Positions 56,551-64,000 of a DNA stretch of 64,000 bases are shown here, in pieces. The notes under the pieces are model-generated. The model was not told the origin of the DNA and did no database searches. It saw nothing but the letters and a program-made list of their open reading frames with translations. Position numbers and translations under genes: made by a program. Source of the stretch: Erythrobacter sp. QSSC1-22B (lineage in GTDB: Bacteria > Pseudomonadota > Alphaproteobacteria > Sphingomonadales > Sphingomonadaceae); NCBI RefSeq assembly GCF_001678665.1, contig NZ_LZRP01000004.1:62001-126000 (forward strand), in the 5' to 3' direction. Numbering within the stretch: the stretch's first letter is position 1; each line of letters begins with the position of its first letter.

Positions 56551-57264
56551 ATGCACGCAATTTTCACCTACGTATTGCTCGGGGCATTGGCAATCGCACT
56601 GCTGGTGGCGGTCGTCACCGATCTGCGCAGCAGGACGATCGGCAATCGGCTGAACGCGGGTATCGCGCTGGCCGCGCCGCTGTTCTGGTGGGCTAGCGAG
56701 CTGGCCCTGTGGCCCGGCGTCGCGATCCAGCTGGGTATTGCCGCATTGACCTTCGCCATATGCTGCCTGTTCTTTGCGATCAGGCAAATGGGCGGCGGCG
56801 ACGTCAAATTGCTGACCGCGCTGGCGCTGTGGATGCCACCGGCAGCCTTTCTCGATCTCCTGGTCATCATGGTGTTGGTCGGCTGGGTGCTGACGCTCGT
56901 GATGGGTATCTGGCAGGTCGCGCGATCCGGAAGCGCTGAAGTCACCCCGCGCCGGGATCTCGGAGTGCTGATCGGCTGCACGCTGATTGCGGCTGCCTTC
57001 GCCAGCGCTGTCCTGGGCGGACCGACGGTCGCCATGCCGCCCGCCCTTGCCGAGTTCGCCTCTGGAGATCTGGCCGTGACGCTCGTGCTGGCCATGTTGC
57101 CGGTCCTGCTTCTGGCCGCGGTCACGCTGGCTTCGCTGCGGGTACTGCGCCGCCAGGATGAGCAAATTCGAGTGCCCTACGGTCTCGCCATCGCGACTGG
57201 GGGCATCTGGATTCTCGCCACCGGCGATCTCGTCTCCGCCATGCCCACCGCGGCATTGGGTTGA
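56551..57264 (+). CDS. cpaA: Prepilin peptidase CpaA (Tad pilus)
   Basis: CpaA is the membrane aspartic peptidase that processes Flp pilin. The 237-residue protein has the catalytic Asp24 in VVTDLRSRTIGNRLN and Asp84 in MGGGDVKLLTAL. About eight hydrophobic helices are present. It is longer than the usual 160-180-residue CpaA because of an extra segment of about 60 residues before the terminal VPYGLAIATGGIW. It opens the cpa/tad operon. No flp pilin gene is seen beside it. Confidence 0.9.
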   Translation: MHAIFTYVLLGALAIALLVAVVTDLRSRTIGNRLNAGIALAAPLFWWASELALWPGVAIQLGIAALTFAICCLFFAIRQMGGGDVKLLTALALWMPPAAFLDLLVIMVLVGWVLTLVMGIWQVARSGSAEVTPRRDLGVLIGCTLIAAAFASAVLGGPTVAMPPALAEFASGDLAVTLVLAMLPVLLLAAVTLASLRVLRRQDEQIRVPYGLAIATGGIWILATGDLVSAMPTAALG

Positions 57265-57355
57265 AAACGCGATCTTAACCAATCGGGCTCTATGCCCCGA
57301 AACCATAGTCGTCCGTCGCGTCTTGCAGGCGGACAAGCAAGGGGCCTTGTAAGCC

Positions 57356-58390
57356 ATGGATAGGAAGAAGCTGGTTCTGTTGGTCGGCGCGCTGGTCATT
57401 GCGATCGGTACGGCACTGATTGCACGGAGCATGTTCGCGGGTGCTGCGGCACCACAGGCCGAGGCGGCGCAGGTCGTTGCGCAAGGTCCCAAGGTTCTGG
57501 TTGCGCAGCGGGCGTTGCCCGTGGGCACGATCATCACCGCCGACGCCATCGGGTTCCAGATGTGGCCAAACGAGATGGTCGCCGATGCCTATTTCGTCGA
57601 AGGCGAATCCGACATGACCCAATTGCTTGGAACGGTCGTGCGCCATCCGATCACCGCTGGTCAGCCACTTACCCAGGGCTCGCTCGTGAGCCCTGGCGAC
57701 AGCGGCTTCCTCGCCGCCGCGCTGGGCCCGGGCATGCGCGCAATCACGGTGCCCGTCTCCTCAACAACTGGCGTCGCGGGTTTCGTCTTTCCTGGCGACC
57801 GGGTCGATGTCGTGCTGACCCAGACCGTCAACGGGGCCGAGGGCCAGCCGCTGAACGCATCGGAAACCATCTTGCGTAACCTTCGCGTTCTCGCGACCGA
57901 CCAGTCCACCACCCAGGAGGTGGTCGAAGGCCAGACGGTCGTCAAGGAAACGCGGACCGTTACGCTCGAGGTGACGCCCAAGATCGCCGAAAAAATCGCC
58001 GTCGCCGAAAAAATCGGTACTCTCAGCCTGTCGCTGCGCTCGCTGGCTGACAGCCAGAGCGAGCTGGAACAGGTCCTCGCCCGCGGCGATATCGTCATTC
58101 CCGACGATGCCACCCCCGAAGAGGAAGAAAGACTGCTGCGCGCTGCAATGGCCCGACCGAGCGACGCGCGCGGTTCCTTTTCCACCGGCGGCGACGTCTC
58201 GCGCTTCCAGCGCTCGTCGATCCCGCCCCAGACAAGCTCCCAGAATATGGACCGGAGCATGAATATGCAGCCGGCGGGACCCGGTGCTCCTGCGCCCGCA
58301 GGCGAAACCCGCGTCGTTCCGCGCGGACCGACGGTGCGCGTTACGCGGGGACAGGAAACGTCCGAAGTCCCGGTAGGAAACTCTCGATGA
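57356..58390 (+). CDS. cpaB: Flp pilus assembly protein CpaB (RcpC)
   Basis: CpaB is a periplasmic, membrane-anchored component of the Tad machine. The 344-residue protein has an N-terminal helix (KKLVLLVGALVIAIGTALIA). An SAF domain (about 45-110: VLVAQRALPVGTIITADAIG) is followed by GMRAITVPVSSTTGVAGFVFPGD, the RcpC/CpaB signature. A Pro/Gly-rich tail ends the protein. Its stop lies at the ATGA where the longer cpaC frame begins. Confidence 0.93.
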   Translation: MDRKKLVLLVGALVIAIGTALIARSMFAGAAAPQAEAAQVVAQGPKVLVAQRALPVGTIITADAIGFQMWPNEMVADAYFVEGESDMTQLLGTVVRHPITAGQPLTQGSLVSPGDSGFLAAALGPGMRAITVPVSSTTGVAGFVFPGDRVDVVLTQTVNGAEGQPLNASETILRNLRVLATDQSTTQEVVEGQTVVKETRTVTLEVTPKIAEKIAVAEKIGTLSLSLRSLADSQSELEQVLARGDIVIPDDATPEEEERLLRAAMARPSDARGSFSTGGDVSRFQRSSIPPQTSSQNMDRSMNMQPAGPGAPAPAGETRVVPRGPTVRVTRGQETSEVPVGNSR

Positions 58391-58479
58391 CGAGCAAACT
58401 GCGGACATCGCGAGAACCATGCGGTGACGCTGGAACCGACCGCGGCCGAACAACCCAAGCCATCAGGGGGCTTAGACCA

Positions 58480-60009
58480 ATGAAACGCCGTCTCACTGCC
58501 AAAATGCTGCTCGCCAGCCTGGCGCTCGCGCCACTGGCCAGCATTCCGACGACCGTCGCCACCGCGCAAAGCTCGGTCCGGCCGTCGCAGAGCATCGTCA
58601 TATCGATCGGCAAGGGCGAACTCATCAACGTGCCCGGCAGCATGGCGGACATCTTTGTCGCCGACGATACGATCGCCGACGTCCAGGTAAAGTCGCAACG
58701 CCAACTTTACGTCTTCGGACGCGCCGGCGGCGAGACCACGATCTACGCCAGCAATGCGGCGGGCGACATCATCTGGTCGGCCAACGTCCGCGTCGGTTCC
58801 AATCTCGGCAGCATCGACCAGATGCTCGCCCTCGCGATGCCGGAAGCCAAGATCTCGGTCGCCACGATGGGTTCCAACACCGTACTTCTGACCGGCACCG
58901 TCGCCGCACCCGAGGATGCGGCCGAGGCCCAAATGCTGGTCGGGGCCTTCGTCGGCGAAGGTACCAACGTGATCACCCGCCTGCGTATGGCGACGCCGCT
59001 ACAGGTGAACCTGCAGGTCCGCTTTGCCGAAGTCAGCCGTTCGCTCGTGCGTTCGCTTGGCGCCAATCTGGCAACAATCGACACCACCGGCGGCTTTCAA
59101 TTCGGCGTGTCTACCGGCAGCCAGCCCACTGTTCTGAACCCCGGCAGCGCACTGGGCGTCGGGGTGACTCGACCGGGTCAGTCATCCATTACCGGGAGCG
59201 ACATTGGCTCAACGCTCGGCTTTGCTGGCCAACTGCTCGGTCTCGATATCGGCGCGGCGCTCGACCTTGCCGAGACGCAAGGTCTGGTGACGACCTTGTC
59301 GCAGCCCAATCTGACCGCCCTCTCCGGTGAGACCGCAGAGTTCCTTGCCGGCGGCGAATTCCCGATCCCGCTTGCCCAGGGTTTGGGCACCACGACAATC
59401 GAATACAAAAATTATGGGGTCAGTCTGGCCTACACGCCCACGGTGCTGGCGAATGGTCGGATCTCGATCCGGGTCCGCCCGGAAGTCTCCGAATTGTCCA
59501 CCCAGGGCGCGATCAACCTCAACGGCTTCCAGGTTCCCGCCCTGATAACCCGTCGTGCGGAAACGACGGTGGAACTTGGGTCGGGGCAGAGCTTCATGAT
59601 CGCCGGACTGCTCTCGACCAATTCGCAGAACTCGATCGAGAAGGCCCCTGGCCTCGGCGACGTGCCGATCCTGGGCAACCTTTTCCGCTCGACCAATTTC
59701 CGCCGCGGCGAAACCGAGCTGGTCATCGTGGTCACTCCCTATCTGGTCAAGCCGATCGACGGCAATCGCATCGCGCTGCCGACCGATGGGTATCAGTCGC
59801 CCAACACGGCACAGACGCTGCTCGGCTATTATGACAACGACGGGGTTTCGGGAGCGAGCCGTCCGGGCCCCACAGTATCCGACGCCATTCCCGTCGCGCC
59901 ACAGGTTCTGCGCGCTCCGAATGCGCAGGCTACAACCCAGCCAGCGGCTCCGCGCCGCCAGGAGCGTGGTGCCGATGGTGTCGCCACTCCCGGCTTCAGC
60001 TTCAAGTGA
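58480..60009 (+). CDS. cpaC: Tad pilus outer-membrane secretin CpaC (RcpA)
   Basis: CpaC is the secretin ring through which the pilus exits. The 509-residue protein has a signal peptide (LTAKMLLASLALAPLASIPTTVATAQ) and a pilus-type BON/N-domain region (about 40-190). The secretin core has TTLSQPNLTALSGETAEFLAGGEFPIP, RRAETTVELGSGQSFMIAGL and GLGDVPILGNLFRS. I chose the ATG at 58480 because AGGGGG precedes it and the signal peptide then starts correctly. An ATG at 58387 coupled to cpaB would add 31 residues. Confidence 0.94.
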   Translation: MKRRLTAKMLLASLALAPLASIPTTVATAQSSVRPSQSIVISIGKGELINVPGSMADIFVADDTIADVQVKSQRQLYVFGRAGGETTIYASNAAGDIIWSANVRVGSNLGSIDQMLALAMPEAKISVATMGSNTVLLTGTVAAPEDAAEAQMLVGAFVGEGTNVITRLRMATPLQVNLQVRFAEVSRSLVRSLGANLATIDTTGGFQFGVSTGSQPTVLNPGSALGVGVTRPGQSSITGSDIGSTLGFAGQLLGLDIGAALDLAETQGLVTTLSQPNLTALSGETAEFLAGGEFPIPLAQGLGTTTIEYKNYGVSLAYTPTVLANGRISIRVRPEVSELSTQGAINLNGFQVPALITRRAETTVELGSGQSFMIAGLLSTNSQNSIEKAPGLGDVPILGNLFRSTNFRRGETELVIVVTPYLVKPIDGNRIALPTDGYQSPNTAQTLLGYYDNDGVSGASRPGPTVSDAIPVAPQVLRAPNAQATTQPAAPRRQERGADGVATPGFSFK

Positions 60010-60023
60010 GGGGATCTAGACCC

Positions 60024-60668
60024 ATGCGTACCAGTTTCAATCGCAAGATCGCCGGGGCCGTCGCCCTTACGATCGGCGTCGCGCTCGCCGGTTGCGGCGG
60101 CATGGCGGACAACCGCTCGCTTTACAGCATCAAGCAACCGGTGGTCGAGCGCGCCAATTACACGCTCGACATCGCCGCCCCTCAGGGCGGCCTGCCGATC
60201 ACCGAGCAGCAGCGTCTTGCAGGTTGGTTCGAAGCGATGGACCTGCGTTATGGCGACCGCATCTCGATCGACGATCCGGTCAATTCCGTGGCGACGCGCG
60301 AAGCGGTCTCCTCGCTCGCCGGACGCTACGGTCTGATGGTGGCAGAAGGCTCACCGGTAACCGAGGGCTATGTAGCCCCCGGTCAGGCCCGGGTCGTTAT
60401 CACCCGTTCCACAGCTTCGGTTCCGGGCTGCCCCGACTGGTCGGTGAAGACCGAGGCGAATTACAACAACGCCACCTCTCCGGGTTTCGGTTGCGGCGTG
60501 AATTCGAACCTTGCCGCGATGGTTGCCAACCCGGATGATCTGATCGCGGGCCAGGCTGGCACTGGCGAAACCGTCGTCACCACATCGATCAAGGCGATCG
60601 ACGCCTATCGCGCGGCCGAGCCAACGGGCGTCGGTGGGCTCGCCGAAGCCGACACCGGAGGGGAATAA
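60024..60668 (+). CDS. cpaD: Tad pilus assembly lipoprotein CpaD
   Basis: CpaD is a lipoprotein thought to pilot or stabilise the secretin. The 214-residue protein has the signal IAGAVALTIGVALAGCGG with the lipobox Cys. The family elements are RYGDRISIDDP, VVITRSTASVPGCPDWS and GFGCGVNSNLAAMVANPDDL. It follows cpaC after 14 bases and precedes cpaE by three bases. Confidence 0.93.
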   Translation: MRTSFNRKIAGAVALTIGVALAGCGGMADNRSLYSIKQPVVERANYTLDIAAPQGGLPITEQQRLAGWFEAMDLRYGDRISIDDPVNSVATREAVSSLAGRYGLMVAEGSPVTEGYVAPGQARVVITRSTASVPGCPDWSVKTEANYNNATSPGFGCGVNSNLAAMVANPDDLIAGQAGTGETVVTTSIKAIDAYRAAEPTGVGGLAEADTGGE

Positions 60669-60671
60669 GCC

Positions 60672-61967
60672 ATGAACGCACCTTGGAAATCCGGCATGCC
60701 CGGCAACAATCGCGATCCCTTCGCGGCCTATATCTGCGACGAAAATGCGCTCGATGTATTGCGTCCGGTCGTCATCGAACTCGGCTGGGCGCCGGAGAAG
60801 TGCAACAAGGGCGGCCTTCGCAACGCCATCCAGTCGCTTTCGGTCAGCGCCAGCCCCAACATTCTGCTGGTCGATCTGTCGGAAAGCGGGGATCCGCTCA
60901 ACGATATCAATTCGCTCGCCGAAGTCTGCGAGCCCGGTACGGTCGTGATCGCGATCGGGCAGGTCAACGACGTGCGGCTTTATCGCGATCTGCTCGCGAG
61001 CGGCATCCACGACTATCTGCTCAAGCCGCTGTCGGCGACCGCGCTGCGCGATTCGCTCAATCAGGCGCAGACGGTGTTCAGCGCGCCGCGCACCGGCGAT
61101 GCGGAGACGGTCAAGAGCCATGTCTCGACGGCGATCGTGGGAACCCGAGGAGGTGTCGGCGCTTCCACGTTGGCGACTTCGCTCAGCTGGTACTTCGCTT
61201 CGAACAAGCACCTCTCCACCGCCCTGCTGGATCTCGATATCCATTTCGGCACCGGAGCTTTGGCGCTCGATCTGGAGCCGGGCCGCGGCCTGACCGATGC
61301 GATCGACAATCCCAGCCGGATCGACGGTCTGTTCATCGAACGCGCCATGATCCGCGCCCATGACAATCTTGCCATCCTGTCGGCGGAGGCACCGATCAAT
61401 GCTCCGTTGATGACCGATGGGGCGGCCTTCCTCCAGCTCGAGGAAGAGTTTCGCCAGGCCTTCGAGATGACGGTCATCGATCTGCCGCGCAACATGCTGA
61501 TCAATTTCCCGCACCTGTTGAACGACGTGAACATCGTGGTGCTGGCCACGGAGATGACGCTTGCTTCGGCGCGGGATTCGATCCGGTTGCTGTCATGGCT
61601 CAAAACCAATGCCAGTCACACCGTGCCCATCGTTGTCGCCAACAAGGTGCAAGCGGGTACCGCCGAGATCAGCAGATCCGATTTCGAAGCCTCGATCGAG
61701 CGCAAGATCGATTTCACCATCCCCTTCGATCAGAAGGGTGCCGCCACAGCGGCCAAGCTTGGTCAGCCGTTCATCGAAGCGAACAGCCAGAGCAAGGCTG
61801 CCTCGGCGATCAAATCGCTCGGTGAGCGCATTATCAGCGGCGTCGATCAACAACCCGATGACGATGCCGACGTCAGCAAGAAATCGTTGCTCGGTAGCTT
61901 CGATCTCAAATCGCTGCTGGCAAAGAAGCCAAAGCCCGTCTCCCCGGTCGCAGCAACCGCGGACTAG
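60672..61967 (+). CDS. cpaE: Tad pilus localisation ATPase-like protein CpaE (TadZ)
   Basis: CpaE directs the Tad machine to the pole. The 431-residue protein has an N-terminal receiver-like region (about 20-130, VIAIGQVNDVRLYRDLLASG) and a MinD/ParA-like ATPase domain. The P-loop is GTRGGVGAST (157-166), lacking the usual catalytic Lys of KGGVGKT. This atypical loop is common in TadZ proteins and suggests altered hydrolysis. ALLDLDIHFGTGALALDL and VIDLPRN are intact. The next gene is tadB, not cpaF. Confidence 0.93.
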   Translation: MNAPWKSGMPGNNRDPFAAYICDENALDVLRPVVIELGWAPEKCNKGGLRNAIQSLSVSASPNILLVDLSESGDPLNDINSLAEVCEPGTVVIAIGQVNDVRLYRDLLASGIHDYLLKPLSATALRDSLNQAQTVFSAPRTGDAETVKSHVSTAIVGTRGGVGASTLATSLSWYFASNKHLSTALLDLDIHFGTGALALDLEPGRGLTDAIDNPSRIDGLFIERAMIRAHDNLAILSAEAPINAPLMTDGAAFLQLEEEFRQAFEMTVIDLPRNMLINFPHLLNDVNIVVLATEMTLASARDSIRLLSWLKTNASHTVPIVVANKVQAGTAEISRSDFEASIERKIDFTIPFDQKGAATAAKLGQPFIEANSQSKAASAIKSLGERIISGVDQQPDDDADVSKKSLLGSFDLKSLLAKKPKPVSPVAATAD

Positions 61968-62046
61968 GCCCGATCTGCGGAGAGCGGGCATCGCTCGCTT
62001 GGCGCCCATAGGCGCATGATGGAATGAAGATGGACGGAGACGCAAC

Positions 62047-63018
62047 ATGAGCACGATCCAGTTCCTGCTGGTCATAGCCGGCACCCTCGGGATGCTGGTG
62101 CTCGGCTATGCCCTGCTCTCCGGACCGTCTCCGGCCAAAGTCGGCCAGCGCAGGCTGCAGCAAGTGCGTTTCCGCCATTCGGAGAGTACCGACACCAAGG
62201 TGGAGTCGCAGTTCAAGAAGGCGATCGCGGCGCGCAAGCCGAAGCTGCACAAGATCGCAGGTTCGACCTCGCGCATCGAAGCGCTGGCCATCCGGCTGGA
62301 CCGGACCGGCAAGGGCTGGACCCTGACGCAATACGCTTACGCCTCGCTGGGACTGATGCTTGTGGTCACGGTAATTCTATACCTGCGCTCGGGGGCACTG
62401 CCCCTTTCGCTGGGTGTCGGCGTACTCTGCGGCGCGGGCATACCGCACATGTTGGTCGGCTATTTCGTCAAGAAACGCACCAACCAGTTCAATGCCAAAT
62501 TTCCCGATGCCATCGAATTGCTCGTGCGCGGCCTGAGATCCGGCCTTCCGGTAACCGAGACACTGGCCGTCGTCGCGCAAGAAGTGGCCGGCCCCGTTGG
62601 CGAGGAATTTAAATCCATCGTCGAGCGCACCAAGATCGGCCGGACCATGGAAGAGGCGCTCCAGGTGACTGCCGACCGTCTCGGCATTCCCGAATTCAAC
62701 TTCTTTTGCATCACGCTGGCCATCCAGCGCGAAACCGGCGGCAATCTGGCTGAAACATTGTCGAACCTCTCCGACGTTCTTCGCAAGCGTGGGCAGATGA
62801 AGCTCAAGATCCGCGCGATGAGCTCGGAATCCAAAGCCTCGGCCTATATCGTCGGCGCCCTGCCCTTCATCGTGTTCGGCATGATCTGGTGGATCAACCC
62901 CGAATATATCGGCGGGTTTTTCACCGAAGATCGCCTAATCGTGGCCGGACTCGGTGGGATGGTCTGGATGGGCATCGGGGTCTTTATCATGGCCCAGATG
63001 GTCAGCTTCGAAATCTAA
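62047..63018 (+). CDS. tadB: Tad pilus inner-membrane platform protein TadB (CpaG)
   Basis: TadB is one of two type II secretion F-like platform proteins that anchor the pilus motor. The 323-residue protein has an N-terminal helix and a cytoplasmic region. The T2SSF domain (about 150-280) contains FPDAIELLVRGLRSGLPVTETLA and GIPEFNFFCITLAIQRETGGNLAETL, and two C-terminal helices follow. It lies 79 bases after cpaE, directly upstream of tadC. Confidence 0.94.
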   Translation: MSTIQFLLVIAGTLGMLVLGYALLSGPSPAKVGQRRLQQVRFRHSESTDTKVESQFKKAIAARKPKLHKIAGSTSRIEALAIRLDRTGKGWTLTQYAYASLGLMLVVTVILYLRSGALPLSLGVGVLCGAGIPHMLVGYFVKKRTNQFNAKFPDAIELLVRGLRSGLPVTETLAVVAQEVAGPVGEEFKSIVERTKIGRTMEEALQVTADRLGIPEFNFFCITLAIQRETGGNLAETLSNLSDVLRKRGQMKLKIRAMSSESKASAYIVGALPFIVFGMIWWINPEYIGGFFTEDRLIVAGLGGMVWMGIGVFIMAQMVSFEI

Positions 63019-63035
63019 GGGACGGAGAGCACACA

Positions 63036-64000
63036 ATGAATACGCCCGCCGGTCCCACGCTTCTGGGCTTCGACGTCATCATGATCGGCTCGATCCTTGC
63101 CGGGATCGCCGCCGTTGCCGTGATCTTCGCGATCTACACTGCGGTGACGATCAGGGACCCGATGGCCCGGCGGGTCAAAGCGCTTAACGAGCGCCGCGAT
63201 GAACTCAAGGCGGGCATCGTCACCAACAATGCCAAGAAGCGGCAGAAGCTGTTGCGCAATTCCGACACCACCGATCGGGTGAAGGGTACGCTCGACAGCA
63301 TGAAGGTGCTGCAGCAAAGCCAGATCGAGGAAATCCAGCAGAAGCTGGCGCACGCGGGATATCGCAACAAGGAACTGGCGGTCCTCATCATCGGGCTCCG
63401 GCTGGCGCTGCCGCTCATCCTGGGCGGGCTGGTATTCCTTTACGTCTATCTGCTCAACAGCTTCCCCGAATGGGGCGACATGAAGAAGCTCTTCGCGCTC
63501 ACCGCCGCAGTCGGCGTCGGCTACAAGGGGCCGGAGATCTATCTCAAGAACAAGGCCAAGAAGCGAACCGATGCCATGCGCAAGGGACTGCCCGACGCGC
63601 TGGATCTGCTGGTGATCTGTGCCGAGGCGGGTCTGACCGTCGACGCTGCCTTCAATCGCGTGGCCAAGGAACTGGGCCGCGCCTATCCCGAGCTGGGCGA
63701 CGAATTCGCGCTGACCGCGATCGAACTATCCTTCCTCAACGAGCGCCGGAAGGCCTTCAACAATCTGGCCTATCGCGTCGATCTGGACGACATCAAGGGC
63801 GTGGTAACGACGCTGGTTCAGACCGAGAAATACGGCACCCCACTCGCCTCGGCGTTGCGCGTGCTGTCCGCCGAATTCCGCAATTCGCGGATGATGCGCG
63901 CCGAGGAAAAGGCTGCGCGCCTACCCGCGATCATGACCATCCCGCTGATCCTGTTCATCCTGCCGGTGCTGTTCATCGTCATTCTTGGCCCGGCGGCCTG
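63036..64000 (+). CDS. tadC: Tad pilus inner-membrane platform protein TadC (CpaH), cut by window end
   Basis: TadC is the second platform protein. The visible 321 residues include an N-terminal helix, a charged cytoplasmic segment and the T2SSF domain KGLPDALDLLVICAEAGLTV, then SFLNERRKAFNNLAYRVDLD. The C-terminal helix PLILFILPVLFIVILGPAA runs to the last base. The frame is open at the edge, with only the last few residues expected to be missing. GGAG precedes the ATG by about nine bases. Confidence 0.95.
   Translation, partial: MNTPAGPTLLGFDVIMIGSILAGIAAVAVIFAIYTAVTIRDPMARRVKALNERRDELKAGIVTNNAKKRQKLLRNSDTTDRVKGTLDSMKVLQQSQIEEIQQKLAHAGYRNKELAVLIIGLRLALPLILGGLVFLYVYLLNSFPEWGDMKKLFALTAAVGVGYKGPEIYLKNKAKKRTDAMRKGLPDALDLLVICAEAGLTVDAAFNRVAKELGRAYPELGDEFALTAIELSFLNERRKAFNNLAYRVDLDDIKGVVTTLVQTEKYGTPLASALRVLSAEFRNSRMMRAEEKAARLPAIMTIPLILFILPVLFIVILGPAA

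Noticed and set aside
55832..56560. Alternative minus-strand frame with an ATG covering the hydrolase N-terminal region, suggesting a frameshift
   Set aside because: Translating the hydrolase frame codon by codon shows it is continuous up to 56491. The alternative frame has no homology, so a frameshift is not needed; only the start codon is missing.
57265..57355. Terminator between cpaA and cpaB
   Set aside because: The only hairpin (TCGGG/CCCGA) has a five-base stem and no uridine run. Co-transcription of the operon is more likely.

Overview
The window is dense, high-GC chromosomal DNA with about 62 protein genes, short gaps and many 1-4 base start/stop overlaps. It reads as core chromosome of an alphaproteobacterium, most likely Sphingomonadales and probably the Erythrobacteraceae (inferred from protein style and synteny, not from rRNA). 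Supporting points are a DAP-type MurE, a PII-GlnA pair, Bpt, type II ThrB, nagZ-scpA-scpB-tatABC synteny, a Tad/Cpa pilus operon and a CtrA-like site. I see no rRNA, tRNA, CRISPR array, insertion sequence or prophage. One phage-type lysozyme stands alone.

Layout. 1-7.7 kb (minus strand): the division and cell-wall cluster mraZ-rsmH-ftsL-ftsI-murE-murF-mraY, with a phased GGGA array upstream of mraZ. 8-10.6 kb: a minus-strand run of ferredoxin, cysteine synthase, a membrane protein and a lipoprotein. 10.7-19.5 kb: DNA glycosylase, S9 peptidase, SDR, PhhB, CcmAB, a cation/proton antiporter, an NAD-binding protein and an HD-GYP protein. 19.7-22.7 kb: bioF-bioD-bioA, where bioF has an in-frame TGA near its N-terminus. 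22.8-27.4 kb: Map, a lipoprotein, leucyl aminopeptidase, an SH3 protein and ArgC. 27.4-29.5 kb: glnB-glnA behind an NtrC-like palindrome and a sigma-54-like promoter, closed by a strong terminator. 29.5-33 kb: an XRE regulator/membrane protein pair with a complex operator, the lysozyme and two exported proteins. 33-40.3 kb: tamB, tamA and bpt. 40.5-44.4 kb: threonine dehydratase, an amidohydrolase and two paralogous small membrane proteins. 44.5-51.1 kb: tatC-tatB-tatA-scpB-scpA-nagZ-SPOR protein-argS on the minus strand. 51.2-56.5 kb: ispH-thrB-rnhA on the plus strand, flanked by a lipoprotein, an FAD oxidoreductase and an alpha/beta hydrolase that lacks a normal start codon. 56.5-64 kb: cpaA-cpaB-cpaC-cpaD-cpaE-tadB-tadC, with no cpaF ATPase in its usual place.

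Most of the window serves envelope growth and secretion (peptidoglycan, division, Tat, TAM, Tad pilus), amino-acid, nitrogen and cofactor supply, and chromosome segregation. The points most worth following up are the bioF stop, the hydrolase start, the regulatory sites (mraZ, glnBA, the XRE pair), the paired small proteins and the missing cpaF.
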